Positions 34,160 to 44,663 are shown, counted from the first letter of the stretch. The stretch is 64,000 nt of DNA from an uncultured Eubacterium sp. (GCA_900547255.1 URGC01000001.1:1-64000), one strand, 5' to 3'. Numbers and translations: made by a program. Notes: generated by a model from the letters alone, not told the origin.

Positions 34160-36634
34160 ATGAATGATGAAATTAATGTACTGGATAATGTACCAGTACA
34201 GGAGAATGGGATGAATCAGGAACAACTGCCACTTGGGGGAGATGTTACATCATCGGATAACACATATGTTGAAGATGATGCGGCATTAGATAAAGCTGGG
34301 GTAGATAACGAGGAGTTATCAGGCAGTGATGCCAATAATACGAAGGTGAAAGGACCAAAAAAAACAAAGGTTAAGAAAGAAAAGATTAAAAAAGAAAAGC
34401 CTGTAAAGGAGAAGGCTCCTAAGAAGGAAAAGGCTCCTAAAAAGCCAGGCGGGGGAAGTCTTTTTAAATCTAAGAAGAAGGCTTCTGCCAAAGCAGAGGC
34501 TAATGCAGAATTAACAGAGCCAGTTACAGGTGATGTTGCGGCTGTAAAGAAGAATAAGAAGAATGTCAACATTAAAGATACTAAGGTAGCGGCGTATCTT
34601 AATGCAGGTGTTCCAATTAAGGTTAAGCTTATCGGAGCATTTACAATACCAGTTATATTCATAATTATTCTTGGTGTTGTTTCTTATATGTCAGCTTCTA
34701 CAGCTATCAAATCAAGCTTCACTGAGGCGTCTGGTTCAACTGTTACCCAGGTGGCAGATTACTACGACCTTGTATTTGAGAATGTAAAGAGTGTTGCGAA
34801 TGATTTCGTTAACACAGAGGATGTTAAGTCTTATTATGCCGGTTCGTTTAAGAACGATGCGGTTAATGAGGCATCAATATACAGCTCAATCTCAAAATCA
34901 CTTACAGTAAGTACTGCTAATAGTGCGGCAATCAAGAACATTATCGTAATTGGTAATTATGGTAAGCTTATTGCTACAGGTTCAGCAGGTAATCTTGAGA
35001 CAACTGGTGAATACAACAATGTAAAGAGTGCTGCTGAAGGTAAGACTATTGATGCTTCAAGAACTGCATGGATTACATCGAGAGAGTATGTGGATACAAA
35101 GATGAAGATACCATATGCTGTATCATTTGCAAGACAGGTTGTTAACAGCTCTGCAAGAGGTATCGGATATATGTTCGTTGACCTTGACACAGACTATGTG
35201 ACAGAGACACTTAACAATATGGATATGGGTAAGGGCAGTGTTGTAGCTCTTATTGCACCAGATGGCGGTGAGATATTCAGTTCATCAAGCAATGTTGATG
35301 GCGAGAGCGGAATTATATCTGGAACAGATTTCTATAAGAAAGCCATAGAGTCTGGCGAGAAGTCAGGAAGCACAATGGTTAAGTTCAATGGAAAGAAGAA
35401 TCTTTTCATATATGGAATAACTGATGATAATTTTGCTGTTGTGGCACTGATTCCACAGAGCACAATCGTTGCACAGGCTAATACAATCAAGTACATATCT
35501 ATCGTGCTTGTGCTTGTATCATTTATAGTAGCTGTTGCTATAGCTGCATGGCTTGCCGGCAATATTGGCAATTCAACTAAGATTATCATGGAAAAGCTTG
35601 AGAAGGCAGCAAGTGGTGACCTTAGAATTGAAGTTAAAGTCAAAGGTAAAGATGAGTTTGCTTCTCTTGCCAGAAGTACTAATGATATGATTGGCAATGT
35701 AAAGCATCTTATTGACAAGACAAAGCAGGTAACTGTAAAGGTTGATGATTCAATAGAGACAGTTACATCTAATGCGAAGGATCTTTTATCTGGAACACAA
35801 GAAATCACTACAGCGATTGAAGAGATTGAACATGGTGTTGTACAGCAGGCAGAGGATTCAGAAGCATGCTTAAGACAGATGGACAACCTTTCTGAGAAGA
35901 TTAATATGGTTTCACAGAATTCCAATAATATTGCTGCAATTGCGGATGAGACTAATGCTATTGTTGCAAGCGGTATGGAATCTATAGACGAACTTCGTAA
36001 GAATGTAGAAAGTACAGTAGAGATAACGAGCAAGGTTATAGAAGAAATCCAAGCGTTAAAGCAGTCTTCTATGGCAATTGGCAAGATTATTGATGCAATC
36101 AACGAGATTGCAGACCAGACAAACCTTCTTTCACTTAATGCTTCTATCGAGGCTGCGAGAGCAGGAGAGGCTGGAAGAGGATTCTCAGTTGTTGCAGATG
36201 AAATCAGAAAGCTTGCTGACCAGTCAGTGTCAAGTGTTAATGAAATCAGGGCTATTGTTGATGATATCAATGTAAAGACTAACGATACAGTTAACATAGC
36301 TAAGAAAGCTGAAGATGTAGTAGAGATACAGGGTGAGTCATTATCTAATGCCAAAGAGGTATTTGACCAGATTAAGACTAAGTTTGATTTACTTATGTCA
36401 GATCTGGATGAGATTACTAACGGAATTGACATAATTGCAGATGCCAAGACACAGACAATTGATTCAATCCAGAGTATATCTGCGGTTTCACAGCAGACAG
36501 CCGCTGCATCAGAGGAGGTTACAGAGACAGCCAACAGACAGCTCAAGCAAGTTGAGAAGCTTAATACTGCCGCAAGTGATCTTAATGCTAATTCAGCAGA
36601 ATTGTCAGAAGCTATGAATATTTTCAAAATTTAA
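34160..36634 (+). CDS. Methyl-accepting chemotaxis protein with long lysine-rich N-terminus
   Basis: About 824 residues. Unusually, some 155 residues precede the first membrane helix, rich in Lys/Pro/Glu (repeats of KKEK and KAPKK at about 60-100). TM1 about 157-180, extracellular sensor (dCache-like) about 185-440, TM2 about 443-466, HAMP about 467-520, then the signalling hairpin with [20 protein letters not shown] and [18 protein letters not shown]. It senses an external ligand and drives CheA; the ligand is unknown. The start at 34160 is 7 nt after AAAAGAGG; ATG 34154 is too close. The charged tail might localise the receptor or its mRNA; this is speculative. Confidence 0.93.
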   Translation: MNDEINVLDNVPVQENGMNQEQLPLGGDVTSSDNTYVEDDAALDKAGVDNEELSGSDANNTKVKGPKKTKVKKEKIKKEKPVKEKAPKKEKAPKKPGGGSLFKSKKKASAKAEANAELTEPVTGDVAAVKKNKKNVNIKDTKVAAYLNAGVPIKVKLIGAFTIPVIFIIILGVVSYMSASTAIKSSFTEASGSTVTQVADYYDLVFENVKSVANDFVNTEDVKSYYAGSFKNDAVNEASIYSSISKSLTVSTANSAAIKNIIVIGNYGKLIATGSAGNLETTGEYNNVKSAAEGKTIDASRTAWITSREYVDTKMKIPYAVSFARQVVNSSARGIGYMFVDLDTDYVTETLNNMDMGKGSVVALIAPDGGEIFSSSSNVDGESGIISGTDFYKKAIESGEKSGSTMVKFNGKKNLFIYGITDDNFAVVALIPQSTIVAQANTIKYISIVLVLVSFIVAVAIAAWLAGNIGNSTKIIMEKLEKAASGDLRIEVKVKGKDEFASLARSTNDMIGNVKHLIDKTKQVTVKVDDSIETVTSNAKDLLSGTQEITTAIEEIEHGVVQQAEDSEACLRQMDNLSEKINMVSQNSNNIAAIADETNAIVASGMESIDELRKNVESTVEITSKVIEEIQALKQSSMAIGKIIDAINEIADQTNLLSLNASIEAARAGEAGRGFSVVADEIRKLADQSVSSVNEIRAIVDDINVKTNDTVNIAKKAEDVVEIQGESLSNAKEVFDQIKTKFDLLMSDLDEITNGIDIIADAKTQTIDSIQSISAVSQQTAAASEEVTETANRQLKQVEKLNTAASDLNANSAELSEAMNIFKI

Positions 36635-36682
36635 TTGACGTATTCAGATAATAATTATATGATTTATGATAGCTGTTATAAT
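36635..36682 (+). promoter_or_regulatory. Promoter region of glyA
   Basis: TTGACG at 36635-36640, 17-bp spacer, TATGAT at 36658-36663. A second, extended -10 (TGTTATAAT) ends at 36682 but has no clear -35. Confidence 0.65.
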
Positions 36683-36720
36683 TGACAGACTATTAGAGAA
36701 AAGTAATTTGGAGGTAGAGG

Positions 36721-37962
36721 ATGTATTCATTTGATGAAGTATTGAATTATGACCCAGAAGTTGCTAAAGCTATGGAGGACGAGCTTTCAAGACAGAGAAG
36801 CCACATCGAGCTTATTGCATCTGAGAATCTTGTAAGCAAGGCTGTTATGGCTGCCATGGGAAGCCCACTTACTAACAAGTATGCTGAAGGATACCCAGGA
36901 AAGAGATATTATGGCGGATGCGAATATGTAGACGTTGTTGAGACTCTTGCTATCGAGAGAGCTAAGAAGCTTTTTGGATGTGAGTATGCTAACGTTCAGC
37001 CTCATTCAGGAGCACAGGCTAACCTTGCAGCTTTCTTTGCAATGGTAGAACCAGGAGACACAGTTATGGGTATGAGCCTTGACTGTGGTGGACACCTTTC
37101 ACATGGTTCTCCAGTTAATATATCTGGTAAGTACTTCAATATTGTTCCTTATGGAGTTACTGCAGAAGGCTTTATTGATTATGATGAAGTTTTAAGAATT
37201 GCTAAAGAGTGCAAGCCTAAGATGATTATTGCAGGTGCTTCTGCATATGCAAGAGTTATCGATTTTAAGAAGTTCAGAGAAATCTGTGATGAAGTTGGCG
37301 CATACCTTATGGTAGATATGGCTCATATAGCAGGTCTTGTTGCAGGTGGACAGCATCCAAGCCCAATTCCATATGCAGATGTAACAACAACAACAACACA
37401 CAAGACACTTCGTGGACCAAGAGGCGGTATGATTCTTTCATCTGCTGAGAACGCTGAGAAGTTTAAGTTCAACAAGGCTGTATTCCCAGGAATCCAGGGC
37501 GGTCCTCTTATGCATGTTATCGCTGGTAAGGCAGTATGCTTAAAGGAAGCTTTAGAGCCAGAGTTCAAGACATATGCTAAGAACATTGTTGACAATGCAC
37601 AGGCTCTTTGCAATGGTCTTATGAATAGAGGCTTTGATATAGTATCAGGCGGTACAGATAACCACCTTATGCTTGTTAACCTTATAAGCAAGGGTGTTAC
37701 AGGTAAGGAAGTTGAGAAGCTTCTTGATGCTGCTAACATTACATGTAATAAGAACACAATCCCTAACGATCCTGCTTCTCCATTCGTAACAAGCGGTATC
37801 AGACTTGGTACAGCAGCCGTTACAACAAGAGGATTCAACACAGCAGATATGGATGTTGTTGCAGAGGCAATTGCACTTCTTGTAGAGGATGTTGATGCTA
37901 ATAAGGCAAAGGCTGTAGAGCTTGTTAAGAGTCTTACAGACAAGTATCCTTTATACGAATAA
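36721..37962 (+). CDS. glyA: Serine hydroxymethyltransferase
   Basis: 413 residues, PLP enzyme interconverting serine and glycine with tetrahydrofolate, the main source of one-carbon units. [39 protein letters not shown] and the PLP Lys in [15 protein letters not shown] are all present. The start follows GGAGGTAGAGG. Monocistronic between its own promoter and a cluster of hairpins. Confidence 0.98.
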   Translation: MYSFDEVLNYDPEVAKAMEDELSRQRSHIELIASENLVSKAVMAAMGSPLTNKYAEGYPGKRYYGGCEYVDVVETLAIERAKKLFGCEYANVQPHSGAQANLAAFFAMVEPGDTVMGMSLDCGGHLSHGSPVNISGKYFNIVPYGVTAEGFIDYDEVLRIAKECKPKMIIAGASAYARVIDFKKFREICDEVGAYLMVDMAHIAGLVAGGQHPSPIPYADVTTTTTHKTLRGPRGGMILSSAENAEKFKFNKAVFPGIQGGPLMHVIAGKAVCLKEALEPEFKTYAKNIVDNAQALCNGLMNRGFDIVSGGTDNHLMLVNLISKGVTGKEVEKLLDAANITCNKNTIPNDPASPFVTSGIRLGTAAVTTRGFNTADMDVVAEAIALLVEDVDANKAKAVELVKSLTDKYPLYE

Positions 37963-37984
37963 TACAATTAATAATTAAAAATAT

Positions 37985-38024
37985 AAGCATGGGCATATTA
38001 TGTATTATTAATGTGCTCATGCTT
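37985..38024. terminator. First of three tandem hairpins after glyA
   Basis: Arms 37985-38000 and 38009-38024, 16 bp with two G-U pairs. There is no T run on either side. Confidence 0.5.
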
Positions 38025-38084
38025 CAGACTGTAGACAAAGTGGCACTAGGATTCGCATCTTAGTGCCACTTTGTCTACAGTCTG
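38025..38084. repeat. Long perfect hairpin, 24-bp arms
   Basis: Arms 38025-38048 and 38061-38084 pair without mismatch around a 12-nt loop. It is flanked directly by two other hairpins and has no T run of its own. It lies between convergent glyA and argG. Confidence 0.8.
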
Positions 38085-38114
38085 AAAGGCTGTGCATTTA
38101 ATGCACAGCCTTTT
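38085..38114. terminator. Bidirectional terminator between glyA and argG
   Basis: Perfect 13-bp arms 38085-38097 and 38101-38113 around TTA, starting AAA and ending TTTT. Confidence 0.8.
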
Positions 38115-38164
38115 GAGCCTTACGGCGGGAGTTTTATGTGTTTGTTTTAATTTATGTTTATAAA

Positions 38165-39385
38165 TTAAAGGTTCTTCTCGTTTTCGTTATGCTTCATGGC
38201 TCTTACTTTTAATGAGAGACCGAAGAGGTTGATAAAGCCTTCTGCATCGTGGTGGTCGTAGAGGTCACCTGTCTTGAATGAAGCGATTGATTCATTGTAG
38301 AGTGAGTATGGAGAAGTTGTACCGGCTTTGATGATGTTGCCTTTGTATAACTTGAACTTAACTTCACCAGTTACATATTCCTGAGTTACATCAACGAATG
38401 CCTGGATAGCTTCACGGAGAGGTGTCTCCCACTTTCCTTCGTATACAATCTGAGCGAACTTGTTGCCAAGGTTCTGCTTAACAGCAGTTGTATCTCTGTC
38501 GAGGATTAATTCCTCAAGCTGCTGATGAGCTTCGTAGAGGATTGTTCCACCAGGAGTTTCGTATACACCACGAGACTTCATACCAACAACACGGTTCTCA
38601 ACGATATCAATGATACCGATACCATGCTTGCTTCCGAGACGGTTTAACTCACGGATGATATCAGAAACCTTCATAGTCTTGCCATTAACAGATGTAGGAA
38701 CACCCTTCTCAAATGTCATAGTAACATATTCTGGCTTATCAGGAGCTTCCTCAGGTGTAACCTCAGTTACAAGAAGATGCTTGTAGTTAGGCTCGTTAGC
38801 AGGATCCTCTAATTCAAGACCTTCGTGGCTTATATGCCAGATGTTACGGTCACGACTGTAGCTTGTGTCTGTGCTGAATGGAAGATGAATACCATGCTGT
38901 CTGCAGTATTCAATCTCATCCTCACGAGACTGGAGCTTCCACTTATCATCTCTCCAAGGAGCGATAATCTTGATATCTGGAGCAAGAGCCTTGATTGTAA
39001 GCTCAAAACGAATCTGGTCGTTACCCTTTCCAGTAGCACCATGACAGATAGCAACGGCACCTTCCTTACGTGCAATTTCAACAAGTCTCTTAGCGATAAG
39101 AGGTCTTGCCATAGAAGTACCAAGAAGATACTTATTCTCATATACAGCATGTGCCTTAACACATGGCATGATGTAATTCTCGCAGAATTCATCAGTTATA
39201 TCTTCAATGTAGAGCTTAGAAGCACCACAAGAGATAGCTCTTTCTTCAAGTCCGTCAAGTTCTTCTTCCTGACCGCAGTCTGCACATACACAGATTACAT
39301 CGTAGCCGTAGTTTTCCTTAAGCCATGGGATGATAGCAGTTGTATCAAGTCCACCTGAATAGGCTAAAACAACCTTTTCTTTCAT
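38165..39385 (-). CDS. argG: Argininosuccinate synthase
   Basis: 406 residues. It joins citrulline and aspartate with ATP in arginine synthesis. The N-terminal pyrophosphatase P-loop is [42 protein letters not shown] and [13 protein letters not shown] are conserved. The start 39385 follows GGAGGA; an open extension to 39421 lies downstream of the promoter but has no ribosome site. Divergent from argC, with shared ArgR-type boxes between them. Confidence 0.96.
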   Translation of the reverse strand: MKEKVVLAYSGGLDTTAIIPWLKENYGYDVICVCADCGQEEELDGLEERAISCGASKLYIEDITDEFCENYIMPCVKAHAVYENKYLLGTSMARPLIAKRLVEIARKEGAVAICHGATGKGNDQIRFELTIKALAPDIKIIAPWRDDKWKLQSREDEIEYCRQHGIHLPFSTDTSYSRDRNIWHISHEGLELEDPANEPNYKHLLVTEVTPEEAPDKPEYVTMTFEKGVPTSVNGKTMKVSDIIRELNRLGSKHGIGIIDIVENRVVGMKSRGVYETPGGTILYEAHQQLEELILDRDTTAVKQNLGNKFAQIVYEGKWETPLREAIQAFVDVTQEYVTGEVKFKLYKGNIIKAGTTSPYSLYNESIASFKTGDLYDHHDAEGFINLFGLSLKVRAMKHNENEKNL

Positions 39386-39427
39386 AATTCGTATTTCCTC
39401 CTGATTTATCAGTAATTTCATTTCCTT

Positions 39428-39456
39428 ATAATAATCTATTAGATGAAAAAATGCAA
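39428..39456 (-). promoter_or_regulatory. Promoter of argG
   Basis: On the minus strand, TTGCAT (39456-39451), 17-bp spacer, TATTAT (39433-39428), 43 bp before the start codon. Confidence 0.65.
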
Positions 39457-39463
39457 TACCAGA

Positions 39464-39521
39464 TTATGAATTATATGCAAGAATATTCATAATAATTGCA
39501 TAATTATAAAAAATATGCAAA
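39464..39521. promoter_or_regulatory. Cluster of ARG boxes (ArgR operators) between argG and argC
   Basis: Three 18-bp sites resemble the Gram-positive ARG box CATGAATAAAAATKCAAK: 39464-39481 (plus), 39475-39492 (minus) and 39504-39521 (plus). They lie between the two divergent promoters, so one ArgR complex could repress both argG and argCBD when arginine is plentiful. The sequence match is seen; binding is inferred. Confidence 0.7.
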
Positions 39522-39527
39522 AAGGTA

Positions 39528-39555
39528 TTTACATCATTAAAAAAGTTGCTATAAT
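39528..39555 (+). promoter_or_regulatory. Promoter of argCBD
   Basis: TTTACA at 39528-39533, 16-bp spacer, TATAAT at 39550-39555. It immediately follows the third ARG box, so ArgR binding would block it. Confidence 0.7.
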
Positions 39556-39597
39556 GAAATGAGTTTAAAAAGCCAGTTGCAGGAATGGAGAAAAGAT

Positions 39598-40644
39598 ATG
39601 ATTAAAGTAGGTATAATTGGTTCAACAGGCTATGCCGGTAATGAATTAGTAAGAATTCTTCTTGGACATAAGGATGCAGAGGTTGTGTGGTATGGTTCAA
39701 GAAGCTATATTGACCAGAAGTATGCGGATGTATATAGGAATATGTTCCAGTTAGTTGATGCTACATGCATGGATGATAATATGGATGAGCTGGCTAAGCA
39801 GGTGGATGTTATATTTACAGCAACACCACAGGGATTATGTGCATCATTAGTTAATGAGGATGTATTAAATAAGGTAAAGATAATAGATTTAAGTGCTGAT
39901 TTCAGATTGAAAGATGTTAATATCTATGAGCAGTGGTATAAGATTGAACATAAGGCACCACAGTACATTGATGAGGCTGTGTATGGATTATGTGAGATTA
40001 ACAGAGATAAGATTACAGATAAGACAAGAATCGTAGCTAATCCAGGATGTTATACAACAACATCTATCCTTACATTATATCCATGTGTAAAGGAAGGACT
40101 TATTGACACAGATTCAATTATAATAGATGCAAAGAGCGGTACATCAGGTGCTGGACGTGGAGCTAAGATACCTAATCTGTTCTGCGAGGTTAATGAAAGC
40201 ATGAAGGCATATGGTGTTGGTACACACCGCCACACTCCTGAGATTGAGGAACAGCTTGGATATGCATGCGGAAGAGATGACCTTAAGTTAATATTTACAC
40301 CACACCTTGTTCCTATGAACAGAGGTATTCTTGTAACTGCATATGCAAATCTTAAGAAGGATGTTACATATGAAGAGGTTAAGGCTGTATATGACAAGTA
40401 TTACAGTAATGAATATTTTGTGAGAGTACTCGATAAAGATGTATGCCCAGAGACAAGATGGGTTGAGGGAAGCAACTTTGTTGATATTGGTTTCAAGATT
40501 GAGCCAAGAACACACAGACTTATCATGATGGGCGCACTTGATAATCTTGTTAAGGGTGCTGCTGGCCAGGCTGTACAGAATATGAATATATTATTTGGAC
40601 TTCCAGAGAACGAGGGCTTACAGATGGCTCCAATGTTCCCATAG
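39598..40644 (+). CDS. argC: N-acetyl-gamma-glutamyl-phosphate reductase
   Basis: 348 residues. Third step of ornithine synthesis, NADPH-dependent. GIIGSTGYAGNELVRIL is the nucleotide-binding loop, and the catalytic Cys is in VANPGCYTTTS. The start at 39598 is set by the TATAAT at 39550, since the longer frame (39559) would begin at the transcription start. First gene of argC-argB-argD. Confidence 0.95.
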   Translation: MIKVGIIGSTGYAGNELVRILLGHKDAEVVWYGSRSYIDQKYADVYRNMFQLVDATCMDDNMDELAKQVDVIFTATPQGLCASLVNEDVLNKVKIIDLSADFRLKDVNIYEQWYKIEHKAPQYIDEAVYGLCEINRDKITDKTRIVANPGCYTTTSILTLYPCVKEGLIDTDSIIIDAKSGTSGAGRGAKIPNLFCEVNESMKAYGVGTHRHTPEIEEQLGYACGRDDLKLIFTPHLVPMNRGILVTAYANLKKDVTYEEVKAVYDKYYSNEYFVRVLDKDVCPETRWVEGSNFVDIGFKIEPRTHRLIMMGALDNLVKGAAGQAVQNMNILFGLPENEGLQMAPMFP

Positions 40645-40677
40645 AACATTTCTATTAAGAATATAAGGAGAATTACG

Positions 40678-41574
40678 ATGGATATTAATTCAGAATTAGC
40701 AAAAGCACAGGTACTTGTAGAGGCATTGCCATATATACAGAAGTTTAACAGAAAGATAATTGTTGTTAAATACGGCGGAAGTGCCATGGTAGATGAAGAA
40801 CTTAAAAGAAAAGTCATACAGGATGTAGTTCTTCTTAAACTTGTTGGTTTCAAGCCAATCATTGTTCATGGTGGCGGCAAGGAAATCAGCAAATGGGTTG
40901 CAAAGTCAGGAATGGAGCCAAGATTTGTTAATGGACTTCGTGTTACTGATGAGCCAACTATGGAGATAGCTGAGATGGTTCTGAATAAAGTTAACAAGAG
41001 CCTTGTATCACTTATAGAGGAGCTTGGTGTTAAAGCCTGCGGAATAAGTGGTAAAGATGGCGGCATGTTAAAGGTAGAAAAGAAGCTTTCAGGCGGGGAA
41101 GATATAGGATATGTAGGAGAAGTCAAAGAAGTAGACACAACACTTATCCAGTCTCTTTTAAAGGATGATTTCCTTCCAGTAATTTGTCCAATAGGATATG
41201 ATGATGATTATCATGCATACAATATCAATGCAGATGATGCAGCATGCGCTATAGCGAGAGCTGTCAACGCAGAGAAGCTTGCATTCCTTACAGATATTGA
41301 AGGCGTATACAGAGATTATGAGGACAAGAGTTCTCTTATATCTGAGTTATCTGTATCAGAGGCAAAGGAACTTCTTGCAGGTGGCACAATTGGCGGAGGA
41401 ATGCTTCCTAAGCTTAATAACTGTATAGATGCAGTTGAAAATGGTGTATCAAGAGTGCATATTCTTGATGGACGTATTCCACACTGTTTGTTACTTGAGA
41501 TATTTACTAACAAGGGTATCGGTACAGCAATCTTAGGTGACACTTCAGAGAGATTTTTCTCAACTAATATATAA
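40678..41574 (+). CDS. argB: Acetylglutamate kinase
   Basis: 298 residues of the amino-acid kinase family. VVKYGGSAM and [11 protein letters not shown] form the phosphate and acetylglutamate sites; [14 protein letters not shown] and FLTDIEGVY are conserved. It phosphorylates N-acetylglutamate, often the arginine-inhibited step; the N-terminal helix (residues 1-25) typical of arginine-sensitive hexameric forms is present. 33 nt after argC. Confidence 0.95.
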   Translation: MDINSELAKAQVLVEALPYIQKFNRKIIVVKYGGSAMVDEELKRKVIQDVVLLKLVGFKPIIVHGGGKEISKWVAKSGMEPRFVNGLRVTDEPTMEIAEMVLNKVNKSLVSLIEELGVKACGISGKDGGMLKVEKKLSGGEDIGYVGEVKEVDTTLIQSLLKDDFLPVICPIGYDDDYHAYNINADDAACAIARAVNAEKLAFLTDIEGVYRDYEDKSSLISELSVSEAKELLAGGTIGGGMLPKLNNCIDAVENGVSRVHILDGRIPHCLLLEIFTNKGIGTAILGDTSERFFSTNI

Positions 41575-41603
41575 TTCAAGCAATGTAATATATAACGAAA
41601 GGC

Positions 41604-42809
41604 ATGGTAAAATTCATGGATACAAAGCAGATAATAGATGAGGCAGAGTCGCATCTTATTCATACATATAACAGGTATCAGATAGTTCTTGATAAAGGTG
41701 ACGGGGTAAGATTATACGATACAGATGGCAAGGAATATCTTGATTTTGGTGCAGGTATAGCTGTATTTGCATTAGGTTATAATAACAAAGAGTACAACGA
41801 TGCATTAAAGGCACAGGTAGACAAGCTTATACACACATCTAACTACTTCTACAATGAGCCTGCTGCACACGCAGCCAAGCTTATAACTAAGGCTTCTGGA
41901 ATGGACAGGGTATTCTTTACTAACTCTGGTACAGAGGCTGTAGAGGGTGCTATCAAGCTTGCAAAGAAGTATGCATATCTAAAGAGTGGTTCAACAGACC
42001 ATGAGATAATAGCTATGGAACATTCATTCCACGGAAGAAGTATGGGAGCACTTGCGGTTACAGGCAACCGTCATTATCAGGAAGCATTTGGACCAATGAT
42101 TCCAGGAATCAAATTTGCCAAGTATAATGACCTTGAAAGCGTTAAATCATTAGTTAATGATAAGACATGTGCTATTATATTCGAGACAGTCCAGGGCGAG
42201 GGTGGAGTTTATCCAGCCAAGAAAGAATTTATTGAAGGCGTTAGAAAGTTATGTGATGAGAAGGGAATACTTCTTATCCTTGATGAGATTCAGTGCGGAA
42301 TGGGACGTACTGGTTCAATGTATGCATATCAGCAGTATGGCGTTAAGCCTGATATCGTGACAACTGCCAAAGCACTCGGCTGTGGTGTGCCTGTTGGTGC
42401 ATTTATGGCAACAGAGGAGGTCGCAAAGGCACTTGTTCCGGGTGACCATGGTACAACTTATGGTGGTAACCCACTTGCCTGCGCAGCAGCAGTTAAGGTA
42501 TTTGAATTATTTGAAAAGCTTCATGTTACAGACAATGTCAAGGTTGTAGGTGAATATCTTGCAGTTAAGTTACAGGAGCTTGTATCTGAATATGACTGCG
42601 TTAAAGAGGAAAGAGGAATGGGACTTATTCAGGGTATAGAACTCACAGTTAATCCTAAGGATGTTATCCAGAAATGTCTTGATAACGGACTTATCCTTTT
42701 CTCAGCAGGAACTAATGTAATCAGATTCGTTCCACCACTTGTTATTACTAAGGCTGATGTGGATGAGATGATAACTAAATTAAAGAAAGCACTTGATGAT
42801 ATTGCCTAA
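41604..42809 (+). CDS. argD: Acetylornithine aminotransferase
   Basis: 401 residues, class III PLP aminotransferase converting N-acetylglutamate semialdehyde to N-acetylornithine. FTNSGTEAVEGAIKLA, DEIQCGMGRTG and the PLP Lys in TTAKALGCGVPVGA are present. The start may be 41604 or 41616; AAAGG at 41598-41602 does not fit either ideally. argJ and argA are not in the window, so the enzyme that makes acetylglutamate is encoded elsewhere. Confidence 0.93.
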   Translation: MVKFMDTKQIIDEAESHLIHTYNRYQIVLDKGDGVRLYDTDGKEYLDFGAGIAVFALGYNNKEYNDALKAQVDKLIHTSNYFYNEPAAHAAKLITKASGMDRVFFTNSGTEAVEGAIKLAKKYAYLKSGSTDHEIIAMEHSFHGRSMGALAVTGNRHYQEAFGPMIPGIKFAKYNDLESVKSLVNDKTCAIIFETVQGEGGVYPAKKEFIEGVRKLCDEKGILLILDEIQCGMGRTGSMYAYQQYGVKPDIVTTAKALGCGVPVGAFMATEEVAKALVPGDHGTTYGGNPLACAAAVKVFELFEKLHVTDNVKVVGEYLAVKLQELVSEYDCVKEERGMGLIQGIELTVNPKDVIQKCLDNGLILFSAGTNVIRFVPPLVITKADVDEMITKLKKALDDIA

Positions 42810-42833
42810 AGTCTTGGCAATATGGAGGAATAC

Positions 42834-44069
42834 ATGAGAGTACTTAAAAAGACTATAATTACAGTCCTTACATTGTGCATGGTGATGGGGCTGACTGCGT
42901 GTGATAAAAATGCAGCCAAGAGCCTTGATATAGAAGAGCCTGTCACAATAAATGTATGGTATCAGGACGATAAGTTCACAGATTATATTGATTATGTTGC
43001 TAAGACATTTTCTAAAGATAATAGTCTTGTGACTATTAATTATCAGCTTGTTACAGAGGATAATTATGTTGAGCGTCTGTATGAGGAGAGTGTTCACGGC
43101 AATAATGCACCAGATATATTTTTTATGAATACAGATAATCTTGAGAAGGCAAGCCTTATGGGATTAATCTCTGAGAACAGCTCATACAGCCAGTATTATA
43201 CAGAGAAGAATTACAGCAATACAGCACTTACTGCTGCTTCTTATAAGGGTAAGCTTTATGGATATCCAATCAGCTTTAATGTGGCATTTCTGCTGTACAA
43301 TGCAGATGTTGCATCTGAGGTTTCTAATTTTAAAGAGTTAGAGAATTATTGTAATAATTATATAGTTGATGATAAGAATCAGGACATAACAAATCTTGTA
43401 TTGTGGAATCCATCGGATATGTTTATCAATTATGCATTTTCATGCAACAGTATTAATCTTGGCGGGACAAGTGGTGACGACAGCAGCCAGCTTTCAGTCA
43501 ACAAGGAGCTTCTGTCAAAGGGCATGGAGAATTTCTTAAAGCAGAAGGATATATTCGGCATTGAGCGTAATGCTTACACAATAGAAGAGATTATGAAGCA
43601 GTTTGCAGATGGCAAGGTGGCGTACACAATAACGGATGCCAATCATCTAAAGACGGTTACTGATTCATCAATCAATTATGGTATATGTGATGTACCTGAT
43701 TTTGATGGCGGGCTTAACACTGTGAGCATATCAGAAAATATCTGTGCATTTGTTAATCCATATGCAGGTCAGTTAAAGACAGCCAAGGCTGTTGCTCATG
43801 CACTTAGTTACGACTATTCTGATTCGCTATATGATTTGTCTGGGGCAGTAAGCTCTAAGATTGTAAAATCTAAAGATGCATCATATGCGACACGTATGGG
43901 TAAACTGTATGATATCTATGCATCCTCTGATGTTAAGGCAAAATTCATGGGAAGTGCATATTTTTACACCAAATATGACATCATGATTCATCAGGTCTGG
44001 GATGGCGAAGATTTCAAGACAACTATAGACAGCTTTGTCAACGAGATACAGAACAAAAAGAATAATTAG
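42834..44069 (+). CDS. ABC transporter extracellular solute-binding lipoprotein (sugar type)
   Basis: 411 residues. Lipoprotein signal with GLTAC (Cys about 23). The following VTINVWYQDDKFTDYIDYV and PDIFFMNTDNLEKASLMGL are typical of cluster-B/SBP_bac_1 binding proteins for sugars or peptides. No permease or ATPase gene is adjacent, so it is an orphan receptor. The start follows GGAGG and lies 24 nt after argD, so some read-through from the arginine operon is possible. Confidence 0.82.
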   Translation: MRVLKKTIITVLTLCMVMGLTACDKNAAKSLDIEEPVTINVWYQDDKFTDYIDYVAKTFSKDNSLVTINYQLVTEDNYVERLYEESVHGNNAPDIFFMNTDNLEKASLMGLISENSSYSQYYTEKNYSNTALTAASYKGKLYGYPISFNVAFLLYNADVASEVSNFKELENYCNNYIVDDKNQDITNLVLWNPSDMFINYAFSCNSINLGGTSGDDSSQLSVNKELLSKGMENFLKQKDIFGIERNAYTIEEIMKQFADGKVAYTITDANHLKTVTDSSINYGICDVPDFDGGLNTVSISENICAFVNPYAGQLKTAKAVAHALSYDYSDSLYDLSGAVSSKIVKSKDASYATRMGKLYDIYASSDVKAKFMGSAYFYTKYDIMIHQVWDGEDFKTTIDSFVNEIQNKKNN

Positions 44070-44127
44070 TATATTTTTCCTGCCATTGGGGTATAGTATT
44101 AATAATTTATTAATACGGAGGTGCCAG

Positions 44128-44574
44128 ATGGCAGGATTTTTAATTGCTATGTTAAGCGGTGCGCTTATGAGTATTCAGGGAACATTCAACACAGGGGTTA
44201 CCAAGGCGAGCAGTATATGGGTGGCGGCAGGTTTTGTGCAGTTGACGGCATTTGCGACATGCCTTGTTATGTGGCTTGTAAACGGAAGACCACAGATTAT
44301 GGGGTTATTCACTGTTACACCTAAGATTGCCCTGCTTGGCGGTGTTATAGGTGCATTCATAACTTATACAGTTATTCAGGCTATATCATCACTTGGTGTT
44401 GCAAAGGCAGAGATAGTTATAGTTATCTCGCAGATTGCGGTGGCATATGTGATAGAGCTTCTGGGGTTGTTTGGAAGCGAAAAGGCAGCATTTTCGTGGG
44501 TGAAGGTGCTGGGAATCGGGATGTCGATAGCGGGGGTGATTGTGTTTTCTTTGTGTGGGAATACGGGGAAATAG
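44128..44574 (+). CDS. DMT-superfamily small transporter (YdcZ/DUF606 family)
   Basis: 148 residues with four or five membrane helices. MSGAL-type start FLIAMLSGALMSIQGTFNT and the GGVIGAFITYTVI helix match the YdcZ family; some of these act as paired small exporters. The substrate is unknown. The start at 44128 follows GGAGG. It is followed directly by a long hairpin. Confidence 0.8.
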   Translation: MAGFLIAMLSGALMSIQGTFNTGVTKASSIWVAAGFVQLTAFATCLVMWLVNGRPQIMGLFTVTPKIALLGGVIGAFITYTVIQAISSLGVAKAEIVIVISQIAVAYVIELLGLFGSEKAAFSWVKVLGIGMSIAGVIVFSLCGNTGK

Positions 44575-44580
44575 AGGAGG

Positions 44581-44663
44581 AAATTCTCACGCCTGCCTGT
44601 GCCAAGCCATGGCGGCTGACAGCTATTTCCGCCACGGCTTGGCACAGGCAGGCGTGAGAATTT
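44581..44663. repeat. Long near-perfect hairpin, 35-bp arms
   Basis: Arms 44581-44615 and 44629-44663 differ at one pair and enclose a 13-nt loop. The arms are GC-rich compared with the surroundings. It starts 6 nt after the stop of the DMT transporter gene and has no T run except the TTT inside the right arm. Arm length is close to that of the two large composite elements, but their core is absent here. Confidence 0.85.

Noticed and set aside
35332..36627. 431-residue frame antisense to the chemotaxis receptor gene
   Set aside because: Its composition (Ser/Leu/Ile rich) is what the reverse of a chemoreceptor signalling domain gives. It has no ribosome site or recognisable motif, and the sense frame is a clear receptor.
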